Assembly: GCF_000285835.1 (NCBI RefSeq)
Contig: NZ_HE978601.1
Span: 406,540-470,539 of the forward strand
Direction: 5' to 3'
Source of the DNA: Brevibacterium senegalense
Lineage (GTDB): Bacteria; Actinomycetota; Actinomycetes; Actinomycetales; Brevibacteriaceae
Length of the DNA: 64,000 nucleotides
The notes beneath the pieces are model-generated. The model was not told the origin of the DNA, ran no database searches, and was given only the letters and a program-made list of their open reading frames with translations. How positions within the stretch are numbered: position 1 is the stretch's first letter; every line of letters starts with the position of its first letter. Shown here piece by piece: positions 25,408 through 34,383 of the stretch. The position numbers and the translations under genes were made by a program.

Positions 25408-26466
25408 CGACCGATCCTGCCGTTGGATGCTTGATCCCGGCAACCATGAATCGGGGATCTCGAAGACGTACCTCAGGGGAGACGATCGGACCACCCGCTC
25501 GACGATCAGAGGAACCACCACCCCCGCGATCAGCAGCACCGGCACCAGAACCACCAGCGAGTCGACACCGATCGCCATGAGGACGATGCGGAGTCCGGCG
25601 ATCACGATGATGTGAGCCAAGTAGACCGACAGTGTGTGTCGCCCCACGAGTGCGAAGAGTTCTCGCACGCGCGGGATGAACATGATGATCACCACCACAC
25701 CGGCGATGATGAACTGCCCCAGCCACGACAGGATCACAGACGGAAACAGCCACGCCTGTCGACCCGCTTCGATCTGCTCAGGGGTAGCCCCCACGGATGC
25801 GGGCACGATCTCCGTGCCGAAGAACGGCAGTGCCGCGAGGAGAGCCAGTGCACCGACGATCAGCACCCACCCGCGATTCTCCGTGAAGACGACGCGGGCA
25901 CGGCGCACGCCGATCATCGCACCGACCGTGCTGAACCCGATGAGCGCAAGTCCGGACAGGCCGATGAAGCCAGGGGACCATCCCCAGACCGCGACACTCG
26001 CCAGGACCAGAAGTGGCGCAGTGAGCCACGGGGCACGCTCCCACGGTCTGACCACAGCGATGACTGCAGCGGAGACAGCGATATAGGGCACGAACCACAA
26101 GTGGGCCACGGGCTCCCAGATACTCAGCGCTTGCCTGATCGTAACGGGGTGATTCTTCAGCGACGAGGTGAGCACCTCTGCACTCATCTGGATGACGTAC
26201 CAGATGACGTACATGTACAGAGCGAAGACCGCCCGCCGCGCGATGTACGTCTTCGAGCCGTACTTCTCCGCCCCGTAGGAGATGAACATGCCCAGCACCA
26301 GCGCGATGGCAGGCATGCGGAACGCATAGAACCATTCGTTGAAGAGGTAGAGCGGTGCGGAGGGGTCCAGGAGACCAGCGCCGCGCACCCCGCCCACCAC
26401 GTGGCTGAAGACGACTCCGATGACCGCGATGCCGCGGAAGATGTCGATCTCCTGATTCCGCTGCAT
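25390..26466 (-). CDS. acyltransferase-3 family membrane protein (b)
   Basis: This 358-residue multi-pass protein opens with EIDIFRGIAVIGVVFSHVV, the acyltransferase-3 entry motif, followed by FYAFRMPAIALVLGMFI and about ten hydrophobic helices. It probably modifies a cell-surface sugar with an acyl group. The last 20 residues are polar and Ser-rich. Its base composition is less GC-rich than its neighbours, which hints at transfer. The 3' end overlaps the convergent acyltransferase (a) by 18 bp. It is less similar to copies (a) and (c) than they are to each other. Confidence 0.88.
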   Translation of the reverse strand: MQRNQEIDIFRGIAVIGVVFSHVVGGVRGAGLLDPSAPLYLFNEWFYAFRMPAIALVLGMFISYGAEKYGSKTYIARRAVFALYMYVIWYVIQMSAEVLTSSLKNHPVTIRQALSIWEPVAHLWFVPYIAVSAAVIAVVRPWERAPWLTAPLLVLASVAVWGWSPGFIGLSGLALIGFSTVGAMIGVRRARVVFTENRGWVLIVGALALLAALPFFGTEIVPASVGATPEQIEAGRQAWLFPSVILSWLGQFIIAGVVVIIMFIPRVRELFALVGRHTLSVYLAHIIVIAGLRIVLMAIGVDSLVVLVPVLLIAGVVVPLIVERVVRSSPLRYVFEIPDSWLPGSSIQRQDRSSSSSK

Positions 26467-26524
26467 CTCACTCCTACGGTCGGCGGGCTCCTCCGCCGAT
26501 CATCCTATATTCGTGTCACACCAT

Positions 26525-27811
26525 TCACCGCCGCAGACCGCCCGGCCGCCGCCTGATCGCCTTCTCCGCACCGCTGACCAGCAGCAGCGCCGAGGCGAAC
26601 CAGATCGCACCGCCGGGTCCCACGACCGTCGCGATCGCACCCGCCGCGACCGGCAGCGCCACCTGTCCCAGCCTGTTCCCCAGCAGCCGCACCGCCAGTG
26701 CGGTGCTGCGCCACGCGGTGGGAACGCTCTGCACCACGAGGGTCATGGTGAGCGGCTGGCCCAGCCCCAGGAAGAAGCCGCCCACCGCCATGAGGATGAT
26801 CGTGACGACGGTCCACGTGAGCGTCCACGGCGTCGACACGAACATGAGACCCGCACCCAGCAGACTGACGATGACGAGGTCGCTGCGGCGGAAGCGTGCG
26901 GAGAGCCACGGCAGGCAGATGCGGGAGGCGATGGTCGCGCCCGCGCGCACGGCCAGGAAGACACCCACCCACATCGGGGCGACGCCGTGCTGCTCGCCCA
27001 CGACCGGCAGGAACGCGATGAGCAGGTCCATCATCGTCAGCAGCGCCAGCGAGGCGACCATGTGCGACGGGATCCGCGGCAGTCGCAGGATCCCCAGCAT
27101 CGTCGGCTTGCCAGCCGGCTCCGCCGCCGAGGCCGCCGCGTCTCCTTCTGCCGCCGCACCATCATCGTCGGCGAGCTTCGCCGATGCGCTCGCCGCGCCG
27201 TCATCCTGGGGACGGGCCCGGCCGAACAGCAGTGGGGCGATGACCGGCACCGCGGCGGCAGCCACGACCATGCCCACGAGCATCGCCAGTCGGATGCCGG
27301 CCGCACGGTCGTCCGCATCGCTCCCGCTGCCCAGCAGGAAGCCGCCCAGCAGGGGACCCACCAGCTGCCCCACGGCGTAACCAGCGGTGAACCAGCCGAA
27401 GCCGCGGTCCAGATCGCCGGACGGCATGTGGCGTGCGATGGCGGACTGTCCGCCGATCGTGAAGACGATGTGCGCGACGCCCAGGATGACGGACCCCACT
27501 GCGACCAGCAGGATCGTGTGGGCGTAGGACAGCAACAGGCAGGCTCCCGCGAAGATGAGAGCACCGGTCGCGATGAGCAGCGACAGGCGGGACAGACGCT
27601 CCGCCAGGCGTCCCAGCCACATGATGAGCACCAGCGGCAGCAGGGCGTAGGCGGAGGTCACGAGACCCACGGTCGCCGCATCCGCGCCCATCCCCAGCAG
27701 CTGGTAGCTGACCGTGGGTCGCACGAGGTTGAGTGTGGTCTGGGTGAGGATGGCGCTGCCCACCAGCAACCACAGCCACGGTGTGCGCCGTTCCCCGTGC
27801 GGTTCCTCCAC
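26525..27811 (-). CDS. MFS transporter
   Basis: This 428-residue transporter has 12 hydrophobic segments and motif-A-like LIMWLGRLAERLSRL. A polar, Ala/Asp-rich loop of about 40 residues lies between the two halves (DDGAASASAKLADDDG and neighbours). The first ATG of the open frame is far upstream and overlaps the next gene's coding sequence. I choose the GTG at 27811 (VEEPHGERRTPW), preceded by GGAGG ten bases away. It follows the hypothetical gene at 27828 by 16 bp and is probably co-transcribed with it. Substrate unknown. Confidence 0.85.
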   Translation of the reverse strand: MEEPHGERRTPWLWLLVGSAILTQTTLNLVRPTVSYQLLGMGADAATVGLVTSAYALLPLVLIMWLGRLAERLSRLSLLIATGALIFAGACLLLSYAHTILLVAVGSVILGVAHIVFTIGGQSAIARHMPSGDLDRGFGWFTAGYAVGQLVGPLLGGFLLGSGSDADDRAAGIRLAMLVGMVVAAAAVPVIAPLLFGRARPQDDGAASASAKLADDDGAAAEGDAAASAAEPAGKPTMLGILRLPRIPSHMVASLALLTMMDLLIAFLPVVGEQHGVAPMWVGVFLAVRAGATIASRICLPWLSARFRRSDLVIVSLLGAGLMFVSTPWTLTWTVVTIILMAVGGFFLGLGQPLTMTLVVQSVPTAWRSTALAVRLLGNRLGQVALPVAAGAIATVVGPGGAIWFASALLLVSGAEKAIRRRPGGLRR

Positions 27812-27827
27812 CGTGGTCAGGCCTCCG

Positions 27828-28646
27828 TCAGTTCGAGTGGGCGAGCAACTGCTGGGTGTCGGCCGCGCGCATGTAGCGGGCGAACGTCTCCTGCGCCTTA
27901 TCTGCGTCATCGTCTGCCAGTGCGCTCACGCACTCGTCCAGCAGCCGCCGCATGTCGCTCTCCCAGTGGAGGGCGGACATCCCGCCCAGGTCCAGCTCCA
28001 CGATCGAGTTGAAGTCGAAGCTGTCCAGCCATTCCGCGAACTCCCGCACGATGGTGACGGGGCCGCTGGGCGGAGTGGATTCCGCCAGCACGTCCTTCGC
28101 CCAATCGACCCGGGCCGAGGCCGCCATGATGTCCGCCCGCAGTCGGATGCGCGTCGTGCCGTCCGGTTCCTCCTCCTCGATGACCTGGTCGACGGAGTCG
28201 TCGAAGGCGAGCCACCATTGGAACGGCACCTGCCAGCGGGCGATCTGCGAGTAGATCTGGTCGCCCTTCTCCCGGCGCAGCCAGTCCATCCGGTCGATCG
28301 AGGCGACCCGGCGGACGCTGCGCGGCACCAGCGGATCCAGGAGAGCCTGCGGGGTGGACTCCTCGAGCTCCTGGATCGCGCCCCACGACAGCACGTCCTG
28401 CTGGACGGGCCAGACACGGTCGATCCCGTCCCAGGTCTGTGCACCGGGCAGCACCATCCGCATGCGCGGCGTGGCCGGGGGCAGCGGTGAGGGCGGGAGG
28501 ATGAGGAGGCGCTCGTCCGCGTCCTGGTGCAGCGACGCCTCGATCTGCTCGCGGTCACCGCCGGCGGCCTCGTCCTGCCAGCGCGGGTGGGCCGCGAGCG
28601 GCTCGAAGATGCGGAGGACCAGTTCGTACGGGCGGGAGAACGACAT
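27828..28646 (-). CDS. conserved hypothetical protein, cytosolic
   Basis: I do not recognise a named domain in this 272-residue acidic, soluble protein. It has no signal peptide or membrane segment. It opens with MSFSRPYELVLRIFEPLAAHPRW and carries long stretches of mixed alpha/beta composition, with several Trp residues (QTWDGIDRVWP, FQWWLAF). The C-terminal third looks helical. The ATG at 28646 has a close GGAG. It is divergent from DUF3073 and lies upstream of an MFS gene. Function cannot be inferred. Confidence 0.8.
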   Translation of the reverse strand: MSFSRPYELVLRIFEPLAAHPRWQDEAAGGDREQIEASLHQDADERLLILPPSPLPPATPRMRMVLPGAQTWDGIDRVWPVQQDVLSWGAIQELEESTPQALLDPLVPRSVRRVASIDRMDWLRREKGDQIYSQIARWQVPFQWWLAFDDSVDQVIEEEEPDGTTRIRLRADIMAASARVDWAKDVLAESTPPSGPVTIVREFAEWLDSFDFNSIVELDLGGMSALHWESDMRRLLDECVSALADDDADKAQETFARYMRAADTQQLLAHSN

Positions 28647-28860
28647 GTGCTCCAGCTTATCCGCGGGCACGGACAGCGCGTCGCAGGGTCGTCCGAACGA
28701 GCGTCCGCATCGCGATACCGACGCTCTCAGAGTCCTCTCGGAACGCTCCCCGGAATGGCTCACCACAGGCCAACGGGGTACGATACTGCGGAGAACGATG
28801 GAAGACGGACCAGGGACCTCGTGTCACCCGCCCTGGATGAGCACGGAGGGGGTCAGGCCA

Positions 28861-29067
28861 GTGGGTCGCGGTCGCGCCAAGGCGAAGCAGATCAAGGTCG
28901 CTCGAAAGCTCAAGTACTACAGCCCGGAGACGGACCTCACCGCACTCCAGCGAGAGCTGGGAGGAGAGTCCGCAGAGTCGGACTTCGACGGTGAGAGCGA
29001 TTACTCCGAGTACGCGGACAAGTACGACGACTTCGATGACGAGGACGACAGCGGAACGCACCGCTGA
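28861..29067 (+). CDS. DUF3073 protein
   Basis: This 68-residue protein has the highly conserved DUF3073 core GRGRAKAKQIKVARKLKYYS, then an acidic tail (SDYSEYADKYDDFDDEDD). The family is small, soluble and nearly universal in actinobacteria, and its role is unknown; the basic head with an acidic tail suggests nucleic-acid or protein contacts. The GTG at 28861 matches the family start and follows GGAGGG. It is followed by a strong terminator and often stands beside purine genes in actinobacteria, as it does here. Confidence 0.92.
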   Translation: MGRGRAKAKQIKVARKLKYYSPETDLTALQRELGGESAESDFDGESDYSEYADKYDDFDDEDDSGTHR

Positions 29068-29084
29068 CAGTCGCACGCAGCACA

Positions 29085-29126
29085 GCTGAGGGGGATGGGA
29101 ACCGATCGGTTCCCATCCCCCTCAGC
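29085..29126. terminator. terminator after DUF3073
   Basis: A perfect 42-nt palindrome gives a stem of up to 21 bp with the last bases as the loop. It lies 18 bp after the DUF3073 stop and close to the 3' end of the disrupted glycosyltransferase. It probably serves both converging transcripts. Confidence 0.85.
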
Positions 29127-29153
29127 GTTGCAACCGCCACATACCCACATCCG

Positions 29154-29386
29154 TCAACCCTGACGCAGTTGTCGTCCCCTCCATGAGCGGAATGCTGCCA
29201 GTCGGCTCGACGGCCAATGCCACCATCGCTTCCCGCGCACCAAATTCAACAGACGCCCCGTCTCGTCATGCTCCGCCATTCGCATGCTGCTGAACTCATG
29301 AGACCCACTGGTGACGCTCACCTCTGTGTCGAAGCGCACTCCCGCGACAACGAGATTAGGCCTCCGCTGCTGCATGAAAAGCCAGT
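29154..29386 (-). pseudogene. glycosyltransferase, 3' fragment cut off by an insertion sequence
   Basis: This is the C-terminal part of a family 2 glycosyltransferase, continuing as WLFMQQRRPNLVVAGVRFDTE and so on to a TGA at 29154. It is the direct continuation of the fragment at 30634-31121. Deleting the IS and one copy of the CAGT duplication joins them in frame (717 bp, 239 codons) and recreates the WGGDDWLFMQ motif. It has no start of its own. The IS lies between it and any promoter. Confidence 0.85.
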
Positions 29387-29399
29387 TGGGCCGCCCCCT

Positions 29400-30278
29400 T
29401 CATTCGGTCCGGTCGCTCTGTGAGTCGTCGGTTTCGATTTGATGGGTGCACTGCCGAGCGTACTCGGCCGGGGGTAGGTAGCCGAGCGAGGAGTGCCGAC
29501 GCTGATGGTTGTACTCGGTCTTCCAGTCGCCGATCACGACCTGGGCGTGCAGCAGTGAGTAGAAGCTGTTGATGTTGAGGCACTCGTCGCGGAGGCGGCT
29601 GTTGAACGATTCGACGTATCCGTTGCGCCACGGCGAGCCCGGAGGGATGTAGGACAGGCCGGTGCGGGTGCCAGCCCAGTCGGCCATCGCCTCGCTGATG
29701 AACTCCGGCCCGTTGTCCGACCTGAGCACCGCCGGGGCGCCCCGGGCGGCGACGAGGTCCTCGAGGTGGGCGGTGAGTCGGTCGGCGGTAATCGAGCGCT
29801 CCACGAGGCCGCCGATGCACTCCCGGGTGTGTTCGTCGACGATGGAGCAGATCTTGATCAATCGTCCGTGCTCGTCGGCGTCGAACTGGAAGTCCACCGC
29901 CCACACCACGTTCGGCGCGTCCGCCGTCGGCGCGTCGACGGTCGAGGACCCGACGCGCTTGCGTCGACGCCGCTGCGGGACCCGGAGCCCTTCGTCACGC
30001 CACAGGCGTTGGATCTTCTTGTGGTTCACCACCCACCCCTCGGCGCGGGCGTCGTGATACGCCCGCCGATACCCGTAGCGGGGATGGTCCTTCGCCCAGG
30101 CGCGCAGCCACTCCCTGAGCGCCCGATCCGGGTCTGCAGCCGTGTCGCCCTTGAGCGGGCGACGGTACGCGGAGCGGCTCAGCCCGGCTAGACGGCACGC
30201 CATCCGTTCGCTCACCCGCAACTTGCGCTTGAGGTGATCGACGGCGGCGCGGCGCCTGTCCGGGCTTAGAAGTTTCCC
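29400..30278 (-). CDS. IS3-family transposase OrfB (DDE integrase domain)
   Basis: The open frame from the frameshift site at 30278 to the stop at 29400 encodes 292 residues. It contains an HTH_21-like N-terminal part (YGYRRAYHDARAEGWVVNHKKIQRL) and the rve integrase core. The DDE triad is visible as Asp in VWAVDFQF, Asp in LRSDNGPEF and Glu in YVESFNSRLRDEC. It is probably made as an OrfAB fusion of about 383 residues by a -1 shift at GGGAAAC (30278-30272). Independent initiation from TTG at 30221 is also possible. Confidence 0.92.
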   Translation of the reverse strand, partial: GKLLSPDRRRAAVDHLKRKLRVSERMACRLAGLSRSAYRRPLKGDTAADPDRALREWLRAWAKDHPRYGYRRAYHDARAEGWVVNHKKIQRLWRDEGLRVPQRRRRKRVGSSTVDAPTADAPNVVWAVDFQFDADEHGRLIKICSIVDEHTRECIGGLVERSITADRLTAHLEDLVAARGAPAVLRSDNGPEFISEAMADWAGTRTGLSYIPPGSPWRNGYVESFNSRLRDECLNINSFYSLLHAQVVIGDWKTEYNHQRRHSSLGYLPPAEYARQCTHQIETDDSQSDRTE

Positions 30279-30550
30279 TCAGCCAGCTCCTTGAGCGCGG
30301 CCTTCTCCAGCTCCGCTTCCGCGAGCAGACGCTTCAGGGTCGCGTTCTGCTTCTCCAACTCCTTCAGGCGCTTTGCGTCGTCGGCCTTGAGGCCGCCGTA
30401 CTGGTTCCGCCACCGGTAGTACGTCTGCTCGGACACCCCCAGCTCCCGGCACACCGCCGCGACGTCCTGACCATCGGTGAGCATCCTGTCGGCCTGCCCG
30501 AGCTTACGGACGACCTGCTCCGGGGTGTGACGCTTCCTGCTGTTCGACAT
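30266..30550 (-). CDS. IS3-family transposase OrfA (HTH, leucine zipper)
   Basis: This 94-residue protein has an HTH_Tnp_1 domain (RKRHTPEQVVRKLGQADRML to ELGVSEQTYYRWRNQYGG) and a coiled coil (DDAKRLKELEKQNATLKRLLAEAELEKAALKEL), as in IS3-family OrfA. The ATG at 30550 is the first after the left end. Near its 3' end the codons GGA-AAC preceded by G form the slippery heptamer GGGAAAC, where ribosomes can slip -1 into orfB. The stop is at 30266. Confidence 0.93.
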   Translation of the reverse strand: MSNSRKRHTPEQVVRKLGQADRMLTDGQDVAAVCRELGVSEQTYYRWRNQYGGLKADDAKRLKELEKQNATLKRLLAEAELEKAALKELAEGNF

Positions 30551-30633
30551 GATCTGACCAGTCTCCCTGCCCGCAACCACGGGCGACAGGACGACTCCCA
30601 GAACCACCGGACCTAAAAAACGGGGTCAGCCCA

Positions 30634-31121
30634 CAGTCGTCACCGCCCCAGATCCTGAGGGATGAAGGAATCGGCACGTAGTCGTCATGCCGCATGAACA
30701 TGGCCATTCCGAAGCCAAGAGTCACGTGCTCATAGGTTGCAAGACGAACCTTGGGCGCCTCGAGTCGAGGCCGGTTAAGGTACGCACCGTCGATTCCAAC
30801 GATTCCTACCCACTTGCGACTCAGCTGAAGGGCAGCTATGTCGAACAGCTCGGCATCGAAGGACACGTCGTCATTGAGAATCGCGAGCAACTGTGACCGC
30901 GCTTTCACAGCACCCAGGTTCCAAGCCGGATTCACATAGATGTTCTCACGCTGATCGAGAACCCTAAGTTTCGGATACGCAAATGAGATCGGCTGCGGAG
31001 CGTTGTTGATCACCAGGATCTCCGATACCAACGGATGCCCGGAGCACAACTTCACCAGTGGCTCGAGCTCCGCGGCTCGCTGCAACGTCGGAATGATCAC
31101 AGAGAACTGAGCTTGATCCAT
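30634..31121 (-). pseudogene. glycosyltransferase family 2, 5' fragment
   Basis: This N-terminal part of a small GT2-like glycosyltransferase opens with MDQAQFSVIIPTLQRAAELEPLV. It continues with the nucleotide-sugar segment LDQRENIYVNPAWNLGA, then LLAILNDDVSF and RIWGGDD, where the IS enters. The open frame now runs into the IS and stops at 30504, which would add a meaningless tail. Start 31121 is the first ATG; a GTG four codons earlier sits one base after GGAG. The intact gene would have encoded 238 residues, probably a polysaccharide enzyme. Its sequence is notably less GC-rich than its surroundings. Confidence 0.85.
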
Positions 31122-31240
31122 CAGTATCGCCACACTCCATCTACTACTGGATCAAAGATCCCAATTCCGCTACCGCGCGAGAGTCTCACTTCTCACGTCC
31201 ACCGAACTCCACCTATCGTCGACCTTCGCACTGCCGCCCG

Positions 31241-32350
31241 TCAGTCGATGAGGATCGCGGCGCCGGCGTCGACGCCCTTGGCGCCCTGCACGTAGGCGTC
31301 CGATCCCTGGTGCGCTCCGTCGTCGGTCAGCACCTCGCCCAGCGTCCACGCCCCGGGGTAGGCACGCAGCACGTCGTCGACCCGGTCCGCGGCGACGGAC
31401 AGCACCATGCCCACGCCCTGGTTCCACGTGCGCTCGCGGTCCAGCAGCGGGACGCCGCCCAGCTCGCCCAGGACGTCGAAGACGGCGGGCACGGTCCACG
31501 AGGAGCGACGCATGACGCCCACGGTCCCCTGCGGCAGGATCCGGGCGACGTTGGCGCTCAGCCCGCCGCCGGTCACATGCGAGATCGAGTGCACCGCGCC
31601 CGGCAGCTCGCGGATGAGCGCCAGCAGCGGTCCCGCATAGACGCGCGTGGGTGTGAGGACTTCCTCGCCCAGCGACCGGCTGAACTCCGGCACCTCGCGA
31701 TCGAGGGTCCACTCGGCGTCTGCGATGATGCGGCGCACCAGCGAGTAGCCGTTCGAATGCAGGCCCGAGGACGGAAGCCCCACAAGCACGTCACCGGCCT
31801 CGACGCGGTGCGCGCCCAGGACTTCATCCGCCTCGACGACACCCGTCGCGGCGCCGGCCACGTCGTACTCGTCGACGCCCAGCAGGCCGGGGTGCTCGGC
31901 GGTCTCGCCGCCTACCAGGGCCACACCGGCGCTGGCGCAGGCCTCCGCGATGCCGCGCACGATCGCGGCGATCCGCTCCGGAACCACCTTGCCGCACGCG
32001 ATGTAGTCCGTCATGAACAGCGGTTTCGCCCCGATCACGACGATGTCGTCGACGACCATGCCCACGAGGTCGTGGCCGATCGTGTCGTGGATGTCCAGCT
32101 GCTGGGCCAGGGCGACCTTCGTGCCCACGCCGTCCGTGGACGTCGCCAGCTGCGGGCGACGGAAATCCTTGAGAGCCGAGGCGTCGAAGAGGCCGGCGAA
32201 TCCGCCGAAGCCGCCCACGACCTCGGGCCCGTGGGTGGTGGTGATCGCAGCCTTCATGAGTTCGACGGCGCGGTCACCGGCCTCCACGTCGACGCCGGCG
32301 GCGGCGTAGGTGGTGCCCTGTGCGGGCGTTGCACCGGTCGAACCGGTCAT
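31241..32350 (-). CDS. purM: phosphoribosylformylglycinamidine cyclo-ligase (AIR synthetase)
   Basis: This 369-residue protein catalyses step 5 of purine synthesis, ATP-driven closure of FGAM to AIR. Conserved segments include the glycine-rich TSTDGVGTK, HDLVGMVVDDI, ALVGGETAEHPG, LPSSGLHSNGYSL and ISHVTGGGL. The length is typical. The start at 32350 follows AGGTGA; it begins five bases after the purF stop, so purF-purM form an operon. A short N-terminal extension precedes the usual TYAAAGVD start. Downstream on the same strand lies the disrupted glycosyltransferase. Confidence 0.97.
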   Translation of the reverse strand: MTGSTGATPAQGTTYAAAGVDVEAGDRAVELMKAAITTTHGPEVVGGFGGFAGLFDASALKDFRRPQLATSTDGVGTKVALAQQLDIHDTIGHDLVGMVVDDIVVIGAKPLFMTDYIACGKVVPERIAAIVRGIAEACASAGVALVGGETAEHPGLLGVDEYDVAGAATGVVEADEVLGAHRVEAGDVLVGLPSSGLHSNGYSLVRRIIADAEWTLDREVPEFSRSLGEEVLTPTRVYAGPLLALIRELPGAVHSISHVTGGGLSANVARILPQGTVGVMRRSSWTVPAVFDVLGELGGVPLLDRERTWNQGVGMVLSVAADRVDDVLRAYPGAWTLGEVLTDDGAHQGSDAYVQGAKGVDAGAAILID

Positions 32351-32355
32351 GTCCA

Positions 32356-33882
32356 TCACCTCGTGTGTGTGAGTTCCATCCCGGGTCCCTCGACGGGGAT
32401 CGGGTACTTGCCGGAGAAGCAGGCCGTGCACAGTCCTTCCGCGGGCTGGCGGGTGGCCTCGATCATCCCGTCCAGGGAGATGTAGCCCAGGGAGTCCGCG
32501 CCCAGGTTGGCGGCGATCTCCTGGGTGTCGAGGCCGTTCGCGATGAGCTCCGCGCGGGTGGCGAAGTCGATGCCGTAGAAGCACGGCCACTTGACCGGCG
32601 GGGACGAGATCCGCACGTGGACCTCCGTGGCCCCGGCGGCGCGCAGCATGCCCACGATGGCCCGCTGCGTGTTGCCGCGGACGATCGAATCGTCGACGAC
32701 GACGAGGCGCTTGCCCTCGATGTTCTCGCGCAGCGGGTTGAGCTTGAGGCGGATGCCCAGCTGACGCAGCGACTGGGTGGGCTGGATGAAGGTGCGGCCC
32801 ACGTAGGCGTTCTTCATGAGGCCCTCCCCGTAAGGGATGCCGGACTCCTCCGCGTAGCCCACGGCGGCGGGAACGCCCGAGGCCGGGGTCGCGATGACCA
32901 TGTCCGCATCCACCTGATGCTCGCGGGCCAGGGCACGACCCATCTCCACACGGGCGGCGTGGACCGTGCGGCCGCCGATGACGCTGTCCGGACGGGCGAC
33001 GTAGACGTACTCGAAGACGCAGGTCTTGGGGTCCTTCTCCGCGAATCGCTCCGACCGCAGTCCCTGCTCGTCGATCGCGATGAGCTCGCCGGGTTCCACC
33101 TCGCGGACGAATGTGGCACCCACGATGTCGAGGGCTGCGGTCTCCGAGGCGACGACCCAGCCGCGCTCCAGCCGGCCCAGTGCCAGCGGGCGCACGCCGT
33201 GCCGGTCGCGGGCGGCGTAGAGCGTGCCCTCGTCCATGAAGACGAGGCTGAAGGCGCCGTCCAGCTTGGGCAGGAGGTTGAGCGCCGCATCGCGCAGCGA
33301 CCCCTCCCCAGCCGATCCGAAAAGCTCCGTGATGAGCGAGGTGTCGCTGGACGAGTCACGGTGCCCGCGTGTGCGCAGCGGCTTGTTCGTGGCCTGCGCG
33401 ACGGTCTGCCGGTGGTCGTCGCGGTACTCGTCCGCCAGAGCCTCGAGGGTCTCGACGTTCGTGAGGTTGCCGTTGTGGGCGAGCGCCAGCGTGCCGAAGG
33501 GCGTGGGCCCCAGAGTGGGTTGCGCGTTCTCCCACGAGGAGGCGCCGTGCGTGGCGTAGCGCGTGTGGCCCACCGCCATGTGACCCGGCAGGGTCTCCAG
33601 ATCCGATTCCTTGAAGACGGAGGAGACGAGGCCCATGTCGCGGTAGACGAGGATCTGCTGGCCGTTGCTGGCGGCGATGCCGGCGGACTCCTGCCCGCGA
33701 TGCTGCAGGGCGTAGAGGCCGAAGTAGGTGAGGCGGGCGACTTCTTCGCCGGGAGCCCAGACGCCGAAGACACCGCACTCCTCGCCGGGAGGGGTATCGA
33801 GGGCACTGTTGTCTACTGCTGATTGCGTGGGTGCGGGGGTGGTCGTCGCGTGCTGGGCGCGAGACAGGTTCACTGCTGGCAC
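32356..33882 (-). CDS. purF: amidophosphoribosyltransferase
   Basis: This protein catalyses the committed step, PRPP plus glutamine to phosphoribosylamine. The N-terminal nucleophile domain begins at CGVFG (Cys36), so residues 1-35 form a propeptide that is removed. The glutaminase loop and AHNGNLTNVETL are present, and the PRPP motif is VVVDDSIVRGNT. Cysteines in KWPCFYG and LCTACFSGKYP fit the [4Fe-4S]-containing B. subtilis type. The start is GTG, either at 33882 or at 33873; both give the same mature enzyme. purM follows after five bases. Confidence 0.96.
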   Translation of the reverse strand: MPAVNLSRAQHATTTPAPTQSAVDNSALDTPPGEECGVFGVWAPGEEVARLTYFGLYALQHRGQESAGIAASNGQQILVYRDMGLVSSVFKESDLETLPGHMAVGHTRYATHGASSWENAQPTLGPTPFGTLALAHNGNLTNVETLEALADEYRDDHRQTVAQATNKPLRTRGHRDSSSDTSLITELFGSAGEGSLRDAALNLLPKLDGAFSLVFMDEGTLYAARDRHGVRPLALGRLERGWVVASETAALDIVGATFVREVEPGELIAIDEQGLRSERFAEKDPKTCVFEYVYVARPDSVIGGRTVHAARVEMGRALAREHQVDADMVIATPASGVPAAVGYAEESGIPYGEGLMKNAYVGRTFIQPTQSLRQLGIRLKLNPLRENIEGKRLVVVDDSIVRGNTQRAIVGMLRAAGATEVHVRISSPPVKWPCFYGIDFATRAELIANGLDTQEIAANLGADSLGYISLDGMIEATRQPAEGLCTACFSGKYPIPVEGPGMELTHTR

Positions 33883-33886
33883 TGCC

Positions 33887-34309
33887 TCAGTCTTCCACAC
33901 GCGGGGCGATGGTCGAACCCGCGTCCGGCCGGTCCGCACCGTCCCGCTGGTCCGGCGACCAGCCCGGGGCGGTCCCGTTCACCGAGGGAGACGCCGGGCG
34001 ACGGGCGGTGTACTCCGCCCGCACCGTGTACTGCTTGGCCTTCTTCGCATTGATCCGGTCGAGGACGAGGGCGACGGCTCCTCCGAGGCCCAGGCCCAGG
34101 ATGCCCAGGAGCATCATGAGCAGTCCCATCGAGGCACCCAGAGAGTAATCGGCCGTCAGCTGCGAGGTGTCGACCGGCAGCAGGACGAGGACACCGGCGA
34201 CGATGAAGCCCAGGATCAGACCGGCGACCATGAAGGCGCCGTAGCGGGGGCTGCGCCGGACGACGACGTCCAGGTCGTCGGTCATCCGGATGGCATCGTC
34301 GTCGGTCAT
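33887..34309 (-). CDS. small membrane protein upstream of purF
   Basis: This 140-residue protein has two hydrophobic segments (YGAFMVAGLILGFIVAGVLVLL and a longer one at LGASMGLLMMLLGILGLGLGGAVALVL) and a polar C-terminal tail. The start at 34309 has AAGAAGGA upstream. It ends four bases before the purF GTG at 33882, so the two are probably co-transcribed. I recognise it only as a conserved actinobacterial two-helix membrane protein near purF; its function is unknown. Confidence 0.8.
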   Translation of the reverse strand: MTDDDAIRMTDDLDVVVRRSPRYGAFMVAGLILGFIVAGVLVLLPVDTSQLTADYSLGASMGLLMMLLGILGLGLGGAVALVLDRINAKKAKQYTVRAEYTARRPASPSVNGTAPGWSPDQRDGADRPDAGSTIAPRVED

Positions 34310-34383
34310 CGATTCCTTCTTCAGGCACGGTGCGGGGGTCGGACACACAGTCTAGTGGGTGGCGATGCGAAGGATCATGCCAC

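Larger units (their letters stand above)
29387..30633 (-). mobile_element. IS3-family (IS407-like) insertion sequence
   Basis: This 1247-bp element has imperfect terminal inverted repeats that both begin TGGGC-G-C(C)CCC and share GGTCCGGT further in. A 4-bp target duplication CAGT flanks it (29383-29386 and 30634-30637). It encodes orfA and orfB in the IS3 arrangement with a -1 frameshift site. The 4-bp duplication and the sequence of OrfB fit the IS407 subgroup. Intact ends and open frames indicate a recent, probably active copy. It interrupts a glycosyltransferase gene in the same orientation. Confidence 0.93.
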
